NCBI GenBank assembly: GCA_016188175.1
Contig: JACPII010000017.1
Location: forward strand, 1-33,004
From: Candidatus Woesearchaeota archaeon
GTDB taxonomy: Archaea; Nanobdellota; Nanobdellia; Woesearchaeales; JACPBV01
Length of the DNA stretch: 33,004 bases
Direction of reading: 5' to 3'
Shown: positions 1 to 9,300 of the stretch, in pieces
Layout: each line of letters starts with the position of its first letter
Position numbering within the stretch: the stretch's first letter is position 1
Made by a program: the position numbers and the translations under genes
Notes under the pieces: generated by a model
Seen by the model: only the letters and a program-made list of their open reading frames with translations
Databases searched by the model: none
Told to the model about the DNA's origin: nothing

Positions 1-30
1 GGCGCTAAACAAATACGTTTTTCCTGTTTC

Positions 31-408
31 CTAAGCTGCCGCATCATGGCAGCTCTCTCCCATCTGCCCATGCATTTCATCCATATCTATACCTGTACCC
101 TCATGCATGGCCCCCATTTCCTTGTGGTGAGACCCCATAGTGGCATCCATTTTTTTATGGTGGCTTTCCATTGAGCCATCCGTGCCCATCCCCATCGGGT
201 TCCCCCCACCCATAGGCATGCCCGTCTGGCCGCCCATCATACCCCCCATACCGGGCATAGGCATTCCCTGCACCCCGCCAAACTTTTCTGCGGGAGATGT
301 AACCTCTTCCCCTATGGCGAATGCTGCCATTATCAGGATGGCAGAAGCAACCAGCCCAAAGGCCAACGTTTTCTTTCCTATCCCCTTCATGTTTCTTCCC
401 GTTTTCAT
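31..408 (-). CDS. Secreted Met/Gly/His-rich small protein, possible metal binder
   Basis: This 125-residue protein starts at the ATG whose first base is 408. That start is preceded by a strong GGAGG ribosome binding site seven bases upstream, so I prefer it to longer in-frame starts; an internal ATG at 390 is the alternative. Residues 1-30 form a signal peptide or anchor: basic start (KTGRNMKGIGKK), then hydrophobic AFGLVASAILIMAAFAIG. The rest is low complexity: a Met/Gly/Pro-rich stretch (GMPMPGMGGMMGG), then two HHKxM units (SHHKKM, SHHKEM) and further His and Met residues. Clusters of Met and His are typical of copper- or other soft-metal-binding secreted proteins; that role is inference. 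No enzyme domain is recognised. It is transcribed divergently from the nucleotidyltransferase at 581. Confidence 0.6.
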   Translation of the reverse strand: MKTGRNMKGIGKKTLAFGLVASAILIMAAFAIGEEVTSPAEKFGGVQGMPMPGMGGMMGGQTGMPMGGGNPMGMGTDGSMESHHKKMDATMGSHHKEMGAMHEGTGIDMDEMHGQMGESCHDAAA

Positions 409-547
409 TTTTTCCTCCGGGCCAAAGTCTTCGACCGGCCCGCTGGTTTCATAAGTTGAAACGAGATAACTATTTTTCTGAAACCGCCTGATGGTTGCCA
501 CCTTTCCACACCCTTTTTCGGTTGTTATTCTCAAATAGTCATAAACC

Positions 548-555
548 TTTATATA
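548..555 (+). promoter_or_regulatory. TATA-like box of the MNT gene
   Basis: TTTATATA is centred about 29 bases before the ATG at 581, with no ribosome binding site between. This is the spacing expected for a leaderless archaeal transcript. Confidence 0.6.
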
Positions 556-580
556 ACCTCCCGGGCTAGGGAATGTTGGC

Positions 581-1384
581 ATGAAGATTAACATAGATTG
601 GAAAGTAAACCCCAATTTAGAGCTCTATCGAAGGGTAGATATCAACCTAGCCTACAGCTTCACGAAGGACTGCATGAAAGAGTTCGGGAAGATGCTCAAG
701 GCGGTTGTCCTCTTCGGGAGCAGCGCACGAAAGACAAAGACGCCGGAAAGCGACCTGGACATCCTCATTGTCGTCGATGACCTATCGATGAATTTCACCG
801 AGGAGCTTACGGAAGCCTACCGGCTCGTTGTCCAGAAGCTGATTGCCAAGCATTCTACCCGAATCCATGTCACCACGCTTCGCTTTAGCTCAATGTGGGA
901 GTATATCAGGAACGGAGACCCGATTGCGATCAACATATTGAGAGATGGGATACCCATCCTTGACACCGGTTTTTTTGAGCCCCTGCAGGTTCTCCTGAAG
1001 AGGGGAAGGATACGGCCGAGCGATGAATCGATTTGGACCTATTACATCAGGGCACCCAACACACTGCATAATTCAAAGTGGCACCTGCTCCAGGCAACGA
1101 TTGACCTGTACTGGGCAGTGATCGATGCAGCACATGCCGCGCTGATGCGCCATGGAGAAATACCACCATCGCCTGAGCACGTTGCGGACCTGCTGCACGA
1201 CAAGCTGGTGAAGAATAAGCTCCTTGAGGAACGATACGTCCACATCATGAGAAATTTCTTCCATCTTGCAAAGATGATAACCCACCGCGAGCTTCGGGAA
1301 GTGAAGGGCGAAGAGTTCGACCGGTATTACAAAGAAGCAGAAGAGTTCGTCGACAGGATGAAAAAATATATTGGATGGAAGTGA
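581..1384 (+). CDS. MNT-type nucleotidyltransferase with helical C-terminal (HEPN-like) domain
   Basis: The N-terminal half carries the polymerase-beta-superfamily motif: VVLFGSSARKTKTPESDLDI, with Gly46-Ser47 and the metal-binding pair Asp58/Asp60. Such minimal nucleotidyltransferases transfer a nucleotide to a protein or small molecule, and many act as the antitoxin half of MNT/HEPN modules, where they adenylylate the HEPN partner. Residues about 150-267 are helix-rich (TIDLYWAVIDAAHAALMRHG, then RNFFHLAKMITH) and resemble a HEPN or substrate-binding helical bundle. A canonical RxxxxH catalytic motif is not convincing, since the candidate reads RNFFH. If correct, both halves sit in one chain instead of two genes. 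The gene has its own TATA box, converges with the HD gene downstream and ends just before a 58 bp tandem repeat. The nucleotidyltransferase call is firm; the C-terminal call and biological role are inference. Confidence 0.8.
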   Translation: MKINIDWKVNPNLELYRRVDINLAYSFTKDCMKEFGKMLKAVVLFGSSARKTKTPESDLDILIVVDDLSMNFTEELTEAYRLVVQKLIAKHSTRIHVTTLRFSSMWEYIRNGDPIAINILRDGIPILDTGFFEPLQVLLKRGRIRPSDESIWTYYIRAPNTLHNSKWHLLQATIDLYWAVIDAAHAALMRHGEIPPSPEHVADLLHDKLVKNKLLEERYVHIMRNFFHLAKMITHRELREVKGEEFDRYYKEAEEFVDRMKKYIGWK

Positions 1385-1398
1385 GATTTCTTTTTCAC

Positions 1399-1540
1399 TT
1401 TTTTTGAAGTTTGATGGGGTTAATATTTAGGAGGTGGATGCGGGGCATCTATTCGGTTTTTTTGAAGTTTGATGGGGTTAATGTATATTTGGTAGGTGTG
1501 AGCCCTCTTTTCGGTTTTTTTGAAGTTTGAGGATGGGGGC
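1399..1540. repeat. Tandem repeat, about 58 bp period, 2.5 copies
   Basis: Three copies of a T7 run followed by GAAGTTTGA start at 1399, 1457 and 1515, a 58-base period. Copies 1 and 2 share 26 identical bases at the start (ending GATGGGGTTAAT), and units 1 and 2 both end in TCGG. The third copy diverges after GAAGTTTGA. The block fills the gap between two convergent genes. T-rich runs are typical archaeal transcription terminators, so the three T7 tracts could end transcription of the upstream plus-strand gene. Confidence 0.75.
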
Positions 1541-1565
1541 GTATAACGGCTGGAAGCATGGTTTC

Positions 1566-2504
1566 TCAATTTTTTTGGGCTTCGGAAAGAGCGTTATCTG
1601 CTATTTCCCTAAACAAGTCTTGTTTTCCCTCAAAAATATTCCAAACTTTTGACCCGTATAGAGATGTACCTGGCTGGGATCTTGTGAGAAAGAAATCGGG
1701 GGAGTTTCTATCACCAGACCTAAGGATCTCAAAGGCTTGTTCGTGGGTAACTGGAGGCTTGTAACTCCGGCGAGAGCGAAGGGCCACATAGGCATCGCTC
1801 AGCGCAAGCACATACACAAAAGAGGGGATTTGGTCGTCCCTTAAGGGGCGCCTTTGACCATCCTCGAGTTCAATATCCAAATAACCGTTTCCATTTTTCC
1901 GTTGGTGGTGCAGGAGAGCAGCGGCTCTGAGGAAATGAAGGAGAGGGTGGACTAAAATGGGGCCTCCAACCTGTTCTGCAACCTGTATTGCAAGATTGAC
2001 AATCGCTGCTCCATAGAGGGGATGCAGCTTCATTTGTTCATATTGTCCGGGATTGGAAAACTTCCCCTCGCCGAGAATCTCCTTTGGAACGAGAGCTTTG
2101 CCAAGGTCGTGATGAACACCTGCATACTTCCAGAAGGCAACCTCCTGCATTGGCCTTTCCAGTTCAGCCCCAAATGCCCCACATTCCCCCCCTACCGCTA
2201 AGGCTTCCAAATCTGCCCCATTCCCCCCCTGTTCCTGGAGTGGTTTAAACAATATTGATTCCGATGCAGCGAGGAACGATTCCCGCGCACGGATAACCTG
2301 AGCCCCATACTGAGGATCATAAACCGAAGAGATTATCTGCTGGTGTGCGCCTCTTGCAGCAGTGTTCAACGGGCCAAAGAACCTCCCCAATAATTCTGAA
2401 TATTTTGGCGCCAGCGCACTTATCATTTCGGCGGGGACTAATCTTAAGCCGCTGGCAAGGTCATCCCTAGAACCGCGGTAAACCCAAATCCTTTTCAGCC
2501 CCAT
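1566..2504 (-). CDS. HD-GYP-like metal-dependent phosphohydrolase domain protein
   Basis: The 312-residue protein has HD-GYP architecture: an HHDLGK motif (His132-Asp133), then LHPLYGAAIV (His161), LLHHQRKNGNGY (His199-His200) and SDAYVALRSRRSYKPP (Asp237). The family's GYP tripeptide is GYL here. In bacteria HD-GYP proteins hydrolyse cyclic di-GMP or related dinucleotides; archaea generally lack that signalling, so the substrate is unknown. The N-terminal 120 residues show no known sensory domain, no signal peptide and no membrane segment, which suggests a cytoplasmic enzyme. A TATA-like box lies 25 bases before the ATG, and the gene is divergent from TYW3. The HD fold is well supported; cyclic dinucleotide activity is not shown. 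Confidence 0.75.
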   Translation of the reverse strand: MGLKRIWVYRGSRDDLASGLRLVPAEMISALAPKYSELLGRFFGPLNTAARGAHQQIISSVYDPQYGAQVIRARESFLAASESILFKPLQEQGGNGADLEALAVGGECGAFGAELERPMQEVAFWKYAGVHHDLGKALVPKEILGEGKFSNPGQYEQMKLHPLYGAAIVNLAIQVAEQVGGPILVHPLLHFLRAAALLHHQRKNGNGYLDIELEDGQRRPLRDDQIPSFVYVLALSDAYVALRSRRSYKPPVTHEQAFEILRSGDRNSPDFFLTRSQPGTSLYGSKVWNIFEGKQDLFREIADNALSEAQKN

Positions 2505-2524
2505 AAGGGGAGAGATTATAAGTA

Positions 2525-2533
2525 ATTTAAAAA
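2525..2533 (-). promoter_or_regulatory. TATA-like box of the HD-domain gene
   Basis: On the minus strand this reads TTTTTAAAT, centred about 25 bases before the ATG at 2504. No ribosome binding site follows, so the transcript is probably leaderless. Confidence 0.5.
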
Positions 2534-2565
2534 ATTATCGACTGTAGACAACCAGACCGACAACC

Positions 2566-2573
2566 ATAAAAAT
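2566..2573 (+). promoter_or_regulatory. TATA-like box of TYW3
   Basis: ATAAAAAT is centred about 25 bases before the ATG at 2595. The roughly 90 base gap holds two back-to-back promoters. Confidence 0.4.
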
Positions 2574-2594
2574 CTGTTTGGAATCCACTATGTT

Positions 2595-3179
2595 ATGTCG
2601 TTTGACCAGCAGAAGCGAGACAACCTTACAAGGGCGGATAAGAGCATCAAAAATTCAATTGATGAACGTATACGTGGGATTGTTGAGTTCCTGAACAGCC
2701 TGCCCACCTATTTTACCACGAGCTCATGCTCGGGAAGGGTGATGCTCCTTGAACGGAAAAAGTCCTGGAAGAAGGACAGCAGGTTAGCCTATCGGGAGCA
2801 TGAAAAGGCTGATTTTGAGGGATTGAAGAAAAGCATCTCTTACATTCCCTGGGGAGATATTATCTTTAAGATGGAGAGCGCCATTTTCCATGTCTGCTGC
2901 AGGACCGTCGAGGATGCCCAAAAGCTGCTCCAGGCCGTCAGGGATGCCGGGCTGAAAAGGACAGGGATCATCAATATCGGAAGGAGAGTGGTTGTCGAGA
3001 TTCTTGGGACAGAGTTCCTTGAAGCACCTGTCGCCATCCAGGGAGAACTCGTGGCATCTGATGAGTATCTCAAAATCCTTATCAACGAAGCGAACAAGCG
3101 GCTGGAACAGAACCATAAGCGCCTTACCGCGCTGGAAGAGGCGCTGAAGAGGAGGCTGTTGCCGCTTGGGGAGAAATGA
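2595..3179 (+). CDS. tyw3: tRNA wybutosine-synthesizing protein 3 (TYW3)
   Basis: TYW3 is the SAM-dependent methyltransferase that methylates the tricyclic intermediate at G37 of tRNA-Phe during wyosine-derivative synthesis. The protein shows the family hallmark YFTTSSCSGR near residues 38-48, followed by conserved PWGDIIFKMESAIFHVCCR. A basic helical C-terminus (NKRLEQNHKRLTALEEALKR) fits the family. At 194 residues it matches the usual archaeal length of about 200. The ATG at 2595 is taken as the start because a TATA-like box lies 25 bases upstream. No other wyosine-pathway gene is in the window, so it stands alone here. Confidence 0.9.
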   Translation: MSFDQQKRDNLTRADKSIKNSIDERIRGIVEFLNSLPTYFTTSSCSGRVMLLERKKSWKKDSRLAYREHEKADFEGLKKSISYIPWGDIIFKMESAIFHVCCRTVEDAQKLLQAVRDAGLKRTGIINIGRRVVVEILGTEFLEAPVAIQGELVASDEYLKILINEANKRLEQNHKRLTALEEALKRRLLPLGEK

Positions 3180-3197
3180 TAATCGATAATAATCCAA

Positions 3198-3291
3198 TAA
3201 GCTAAGTTGCATATTGCAGGTTAGTATAAGTGATTGATGTTGAGCACAAAGATGGGCGTATAATCTCACGTTATTTGCGAAACTTAGCTTA
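3198..3291. repeat. Inverted repeat, 11 bp perfect arms
   Basis: TAAGCTAAGTT (3198-3208) and AACTTAGCTTA (3281-3291) are exact reverse complements separated by 72 bases. The pair sits between the stop of TYW3 and the end of the convergent giant surface gene, so it may be a terminator or a mobile hairpin remnant. Confidence 0.6.
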
Positions 3292-3344
3292 ATTAGCGCG
3301 ATAAAGAGAAGAATATGATGGATACTACAATAAGATTAAAAAGT

Positions 3345-6300
3345 TCAATTACTCTTTCTTTTCATCGCCGCAATGAGCAGGAGCAGCACAATAATTACTC
3401 CGCCCAAGAGAACCACGAATGCAGTTGTAAGGATTATCAAATAGGCTGAGGTGTCCCGGAAGGAGATAGTCGTTACGGGAACGGTTGGCCTGGATTTCCC
3501 GGGAAGGGTGACAACATCAAATTCACCCGGCCTGCCCTGCACCGGAGTAGTCTGCCGCGCCTTGCATGCCTTGACCTCGAGGCTTACGGTTGATTCATCG
3601 GCAATGTCGCCATCCTCGTCAAATACTTTGATCCTGATCGGGTATGCCCCGGGATTGAGGCTGTCGGCGACGGTAAACGATGCAGCATTTGCATAGGCAA
3701 CATCATCTTCATCGTCCCCTTCCTCAAGCCGGATGTTTTCAAACTTCCTTAAGAGGTTGAGCTCAGAGCTTTCAACCTCTACAGCAACATCATCCTGGTC
3801 GTCGCTTCCAATATTCACTACACGGAATGAAAGAGATGGCTTCCGCTCGCATGAGATTTCCGAGCTTGAAAGCGATGCCCGGTCGAGCAGCAGATCACTG
3901 TCGTCTTTTTCCACGTCAAGCTTGAGGTTGAAAACCGCCCGATGGGTTTTTCCATCTTCATCTTCGCCATCAACAACGATCTCAACATCATAGGAATCCT
4001 CTTCAACAATGGTCGGAACTTTAAAGGAAAGAGTGACCGAGTCATCATCGCCGGCATCCAGGTCGGACACATCAACGGTTTCCTCAAGATCGTCACCGTC
4101 ATCAATATCTTTTATGGTTATCTCAGCCTCAATATCCTCAATCTGGGTATCGGTTGCGCTGGAGAACGTGTTGGATATCTCTAAATCGAATGCAACGGTA
4201 TCTCCGGGCTTTGCTTCCCTGCTGATTGTTTCCCCATTGTCAACGTCTTTTGATGTTTTATCCCCGACTTCAATGTCAAGGTCGGTAATCTTCAGATTGC
4301 TCGCGGTTCCGACCGTGATGGCAACAGAGTCGGAAGCGGCTGCGCCGGCATTATCAACGACGGTAAGAGTAAACGCAAGGGAGCCCTGCTGGGGGGCAGT
4401 GAATGTTGGCTTTGCGCTTGTTGGGCTGTTCAGGGCAACAGGAGCACCGCTTGTCTGATTCCAGGAAAAGCTGACGATGGCCCCATCGGGATCATTTGAT
4501 TGCGAGCCGTCAAGGGTTACGAGTGAATTTTGATCCACAGCCTGATCGGAACCTGCATTTGCCCTTGGCCCCTGATTCCCTGGCTGGCTCACCTGGGAGC
4601 TGTTGACCATATAACTTGAAAGATGGGTGACAGTAAAGGTTATGGTTCCTGAGGTGGTTGGAGCGGCTGTTGCGTTTTCAATAAAACAAAAGGTGTTCGT
4701 GCAGTCCTGCCCGCCCTGGGTAAAGTCGGCCGGGTTTGTGGTAAAAAAACCGCTGAAAAGAATCCTTGGTGTCTGTGTGTATGCAAGGCCTGTCAACGTA
4801 ATGCGCGCTGGCTTGTCTAGATCATCAAAGATACCTGAGGTGTCGACTGCAATAATCCCCCGGGAAAAATTGACATGGCCGTCAAGAACAACCAATGATG
4901 AAAGGTTTACCTCGGAAAGGAATTCAAGCGTCCCGGTGTTTGCCTTCGAAAGGGTAAGGTTCACTTTTTCAAGCTGTGAGCTGTTGAGGGCTGCAAGGTT
5001 CGGGATTGTTGTAAGCGTATCAGCAATCGGGAATGAGGCTGAGGTCAGTCTCCACAGCTTTTGGATAACCGTGTTTTGGGCGTCTTTTGCCTTGACCAGA
5101 ATCTGGTGAAACTTCCTTCCCTGCCTTCCGTCAGGCCCAAAAGTAAATGAAGTCTGGTTAAAGGCTGACGACACATTCTGGCCATCAAGGTCCCATTGGA
5201 TCGTCACGGGCTTAAGATCGGAAAGGTCGGATATGCTGAAAACCTGTGTTGCGGTTTCCTTAATGAGTGGATCATCGACGGGGGCAAAGGAAATCTTGCA
5301 GTCCTGGACGGTTATCTGGGCTGAGCCCTGGGCGCTGGTGTTATCGGTAGTGTTTGCGGCAATCGAGAAGGTGTATGCACCTGCTGCTGCGGAAAGAGGA
5401 ATCGAAATGGGGAGAGTTATCTGAGTTGCACCATTGAATGGAATCTCCTGGGCTGATGTGGAAGCAGTGATTCCGAGCTGGCTGTTTGCTGCCGTGATGG
5501 ACGCATTGACCGGCTCATTAAAAAAGTCGACATTCCTGATAGACGCTATAAGGCTCGCTGACCTCGTGCATGCAACAGAGGACGGAGAGAATTGGGCATC
5601 TTCCAATAAAATCTGGTTCGCCTGGCTTTTGATGTTCGCAAATGCTGAAAATGATGCCTGGACTTCACTTTGGTCAAACTCCCCTAAGGCAGTGATGGTA
5701 AGATCGTAGAGGCCTTTCCCGACACCCGGGATTGCGCCAAGATCAAGGGTAACCGTTTGGGTTGCTCCCGGCGCAATGGATTGAACATCCACTATTTTTG
5801 CGGCGACGGTGAAACTATCGTTTGCTATCGTTGCATTGAGCCGGACTGGGCTTACCGCTTCATTTTCAAGATGGCTGGTGAGGCTGACTTTAATTTTAAT
5901 GGTCGAGCCTGGAGATAGAACTGTTCCCAATGCTTCCCCTTCACCGAGGTCTGCAAAGGCTCCGCTGTTGACGCTTGCCTGGACCCTGTCGATGCCCAAA
6001 ACATCAACTACGGTTATGGAAAACGATTCGGAATTCGTTAGCTGGCCATCAGATAGGGTGATAGCGCTGACTTCTTCCCCCACGCTGCCAACATCGGGAG
6101 TAAATTCGATAAGGCCGGTAACGGGGTCAATATCAAACAATGTGCTGTTGTCGGTGAAGGCCACCACGTCACCATCAATATCCGTCGCATTGACCTGAAG
6201 GGTGAAGGGAGTTCCCACGACAGCAACCTCCTCTGAGATAAAACTGATAAAGCTTGGCGCATCATTCACCGGGGTGATATTGATGATAACAACGTTGCTG

Positions 6301-9300
6301 GACCCTGACTGCGAGGAGCCGTCAGAAGCGCGGAATGAGACATTCCTCAAACCGGTGACATTCCCTGCAGGAATAATTGTTGCGATGCCACCGCTCTGAT
6401 TGATGAGGATCGTTACATCCCCTATGAGGGTGGCGGAAAAGGAGAGAGAGTCCCCATCAGCGTCAGAAAAGCTTGATGCAAGATTGATGGAAGCCGAGGA
6501 GTCCTCATTCAGGGTGATATTAGGAAGGGGAGCATTGCTGTCAAACTGAGGAGCATCGTTAATATTTGTTACGGACAGGACAAAGGTTTCTGCCGTCTTA
6601 TTCTGCCCATCATCGGCAGTGACATCAATCAGGAACGCCTTGTTCCTGTCATCATTGGAGGGAGTAAAACCTGATATGAATCCAGACTGGTTTATCGTGA
6701 GTGAAATCGTTGCATTGACGGTGAGATTAAAAAAGAGCGGATCGTTCTCAACGTCGGCTGCCTGGACCTGGAGGGTAAACGGCGTTCCCTGTGCAACGGT
6801 CTGGTCGGGGATAGCCGTTATCTGAGGCGCATCGTTGACGGGAATAACGGTAATCGTAACTTCGTTGCTCTTGGTAGTATTTTTTCCATCAAAGGCGGAA
6901 AAATTAACTTTGTTGGTTCCATTAAAGTTGGTAGGGGAATTGATTATTGCAGCTGCATTCGCAATGGACACGGAGATGTTTTGAGCGCCTTCAGAAGAAA
7001 AGACAAGGGTATCATTATTGAAGTCCGAAAAAAATAAGCCAAGGTCGATGGTGTTGCCCGTCGTCCCTTCATCCAGGAAGATGGACGGAACAAGGGTAAC
7101 GTTGGGCTCACAATTCTCGATAACCAAAGAGGATGTGTCCGTGACCGAGCTGAAGTTTCGGTCAAAAAGCACGGTTACCGTGATAGGGTAGGTTCCGGCT
7201 GATTTGTTGCTGATGTTGAAAAAGGTTGAAGGATCAGTCAAATCGTCAACCTCCAAAAACTCAGTTTTTACAACCGATAATGAAAGCTGGGGCTGGGTTA
7301 CAGCAATATGGATAGTCTCATTTTTCTGCCCGATGTTCATGATGTCTGGGATAATAGATGTTTGAGGCTCGCATTTCACCGGGTTTTTTGAAAAGTCGAT
7401 CTGTGAGATGATCACCTTATGAAGGTCCTTTGTCACGTTGATGAAAAATGAAAAGTTGCTGAATCTTTGCGTGTTTCCCAAAGAATCATCAATTCCGGAA
7501 GCGCTGAGGATAATCTCGTGGATGCCGACAGGGGTATCATCGATGGGAATATTTATCGATAGGTTCCTGGAAAGATTCCTTGAGGAGTTTATCGAGCCGA
7601 ACGAAACATTGGCATCGTTGAGGTCAAGGGTCGGGGCATCGAGGAATGCGATAACATCATCAATCCGCACCGAGCCGGCGTTTCGCAGGGTTAGGGTGAT
7701 ATTCAACGGGGTTTCCTGCTGGACATTCTGGATGATCTGCCCTTCAACGATCGATCGGGAACCCGTTGCATTAAATAAGCGCACCTGGGTAATGTTCAGC
7801 GTTGAAAAGACAAAGATATTTGCCGTTGCGCTCGCAGATGCCCCATCAAAATCCGTTGCAGTAAAGGTTATTGCAAAATCCCGGTACTGGGTTTCATCCG
7901 GCGTAAAAGAGAATACGCCCGTAGAATCGTTTAATGACCCTAAAGCGGAATCTTTCGTAAAGGTCAGGTTTGCGTTGTCAACATCTGAAGCGGCGACGGT
8001 AAAGGACAGCGCCTGGCCCTGGATGGCGCTTTTATTTGATATATTCTGGATAACGGGAACATCATTCACGGCGCTGACAGTTACCAGGACGGTGACATTT
8101 GCCGCCCCATTGAGGGAATCTGCTGCGGTCAACGTGAGGTTTCTTTGGCCGAAAAAGTTTTTGTCAGCCGAAACATTAAGGATGTTATTTGCAAGGATGA
8201 CTGCTGAAATATTTGCTGCCGAGGACGCTGTCCAGGAGATTGCATGGGGCTCGTCTTCTTCATCAATGACCTGGGCTGAAAGATTGGTTGAATCAGAGAA
8301 TCCATCTTCATTGAATGCAATCGCAAAGGGGATAATCGCCGGGTTATCGTTGACAAAGCCAACGGTGATGTTTTTTGAAGAGGATGAAAAACTTCCATCG
8401 GTCTCGTTGACGGTGAGCACCACAAGGAACGTGCCATTAGCTGTAAAGGTATGATTGACTGCATCTCCCTGAGCAAACGAGCCATCTCCAAAATTCCAGG
8501 ATGCTGCATCCAGCGTATCGGCAATGCTTCTCGAGGTGCTGTTGAAGGAAATCTGCTGATCCTCGCTCGGGGTTCCATTGGTTACGGTGAAACTTGCAAC
8601 AGGGGGAAGGTCATTGACGGTGACGGTTTGGGCAGCTGTAGAGTTCAAGCCAGCTGCATCCACTGCTGTAAGGGAAACGGAAAAAGAGCCATTTTGGAGG
8701 AAAGAGTGAGAGAGGACGGATGTGCTTGCAGTTGTGCTGTTTCCATCGTCAAAATCAAATATGAAGGATACGACAGCCTTATTATCGGTTGAACCCGACG
8801 CATTAATGATTGCTGCGCCGGTTTCATTGATAATTGAAGGAGCAGCAACAAGAGCAGCAATTGGATCAGAAGCGTCAAAAATGCTGTTTGGGGAGCCGGG
8901 AGTTCCATTGGTTTGGGTGCTCTCGGCAAGCTTGCTAGAACGGGTGTTGAAACGCTCAACGGTGTTTCCTTCAGCTGCGATGTCTGAATAACCAATCTGT
9001 TCTATCAATACCGTTCCATTGGAGAGGTTGATATTTTTTCCTCCATCGCTAAGACCGCCGCAGAGGGTGCTTCCTGACACGTGAAGTGCAATGGAAGTTT
9101 CATTCACCGTTTGGTTGGTATAAACGTTCGTTCCGGTCCCGCCATCGGTTATCAGGGCAAAACCTCCAGAAGGAAGCACAAGGCCCTGGTCCTGCTCAGG
9201 CGATAAGTTGCCTCCCTGGACATATCCTGAAAGGAGGCCATCTCCGCAAAGGGTTAAACCCGTAAGGTCAGTTGCAGCTGTGCCGTTGTTGAAAAGCTCA

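Noticed and set aside
1399-1540. CRISPR mini-array (26-base repeat, 32-base spacing)
   Set aside because: Only two full copies, a third diverges after 16 bases, intervening parts resemble each other and no cas genes are in the window.
7438-8454. 338-codon plus-strand open frame opposite the giant surface gene
   Set aside because: It is antisense to a strongly supported coding region, has no recognisable domain, and reflects the base composition of the Ser/Thr/Asn-rich protein on the other strand.
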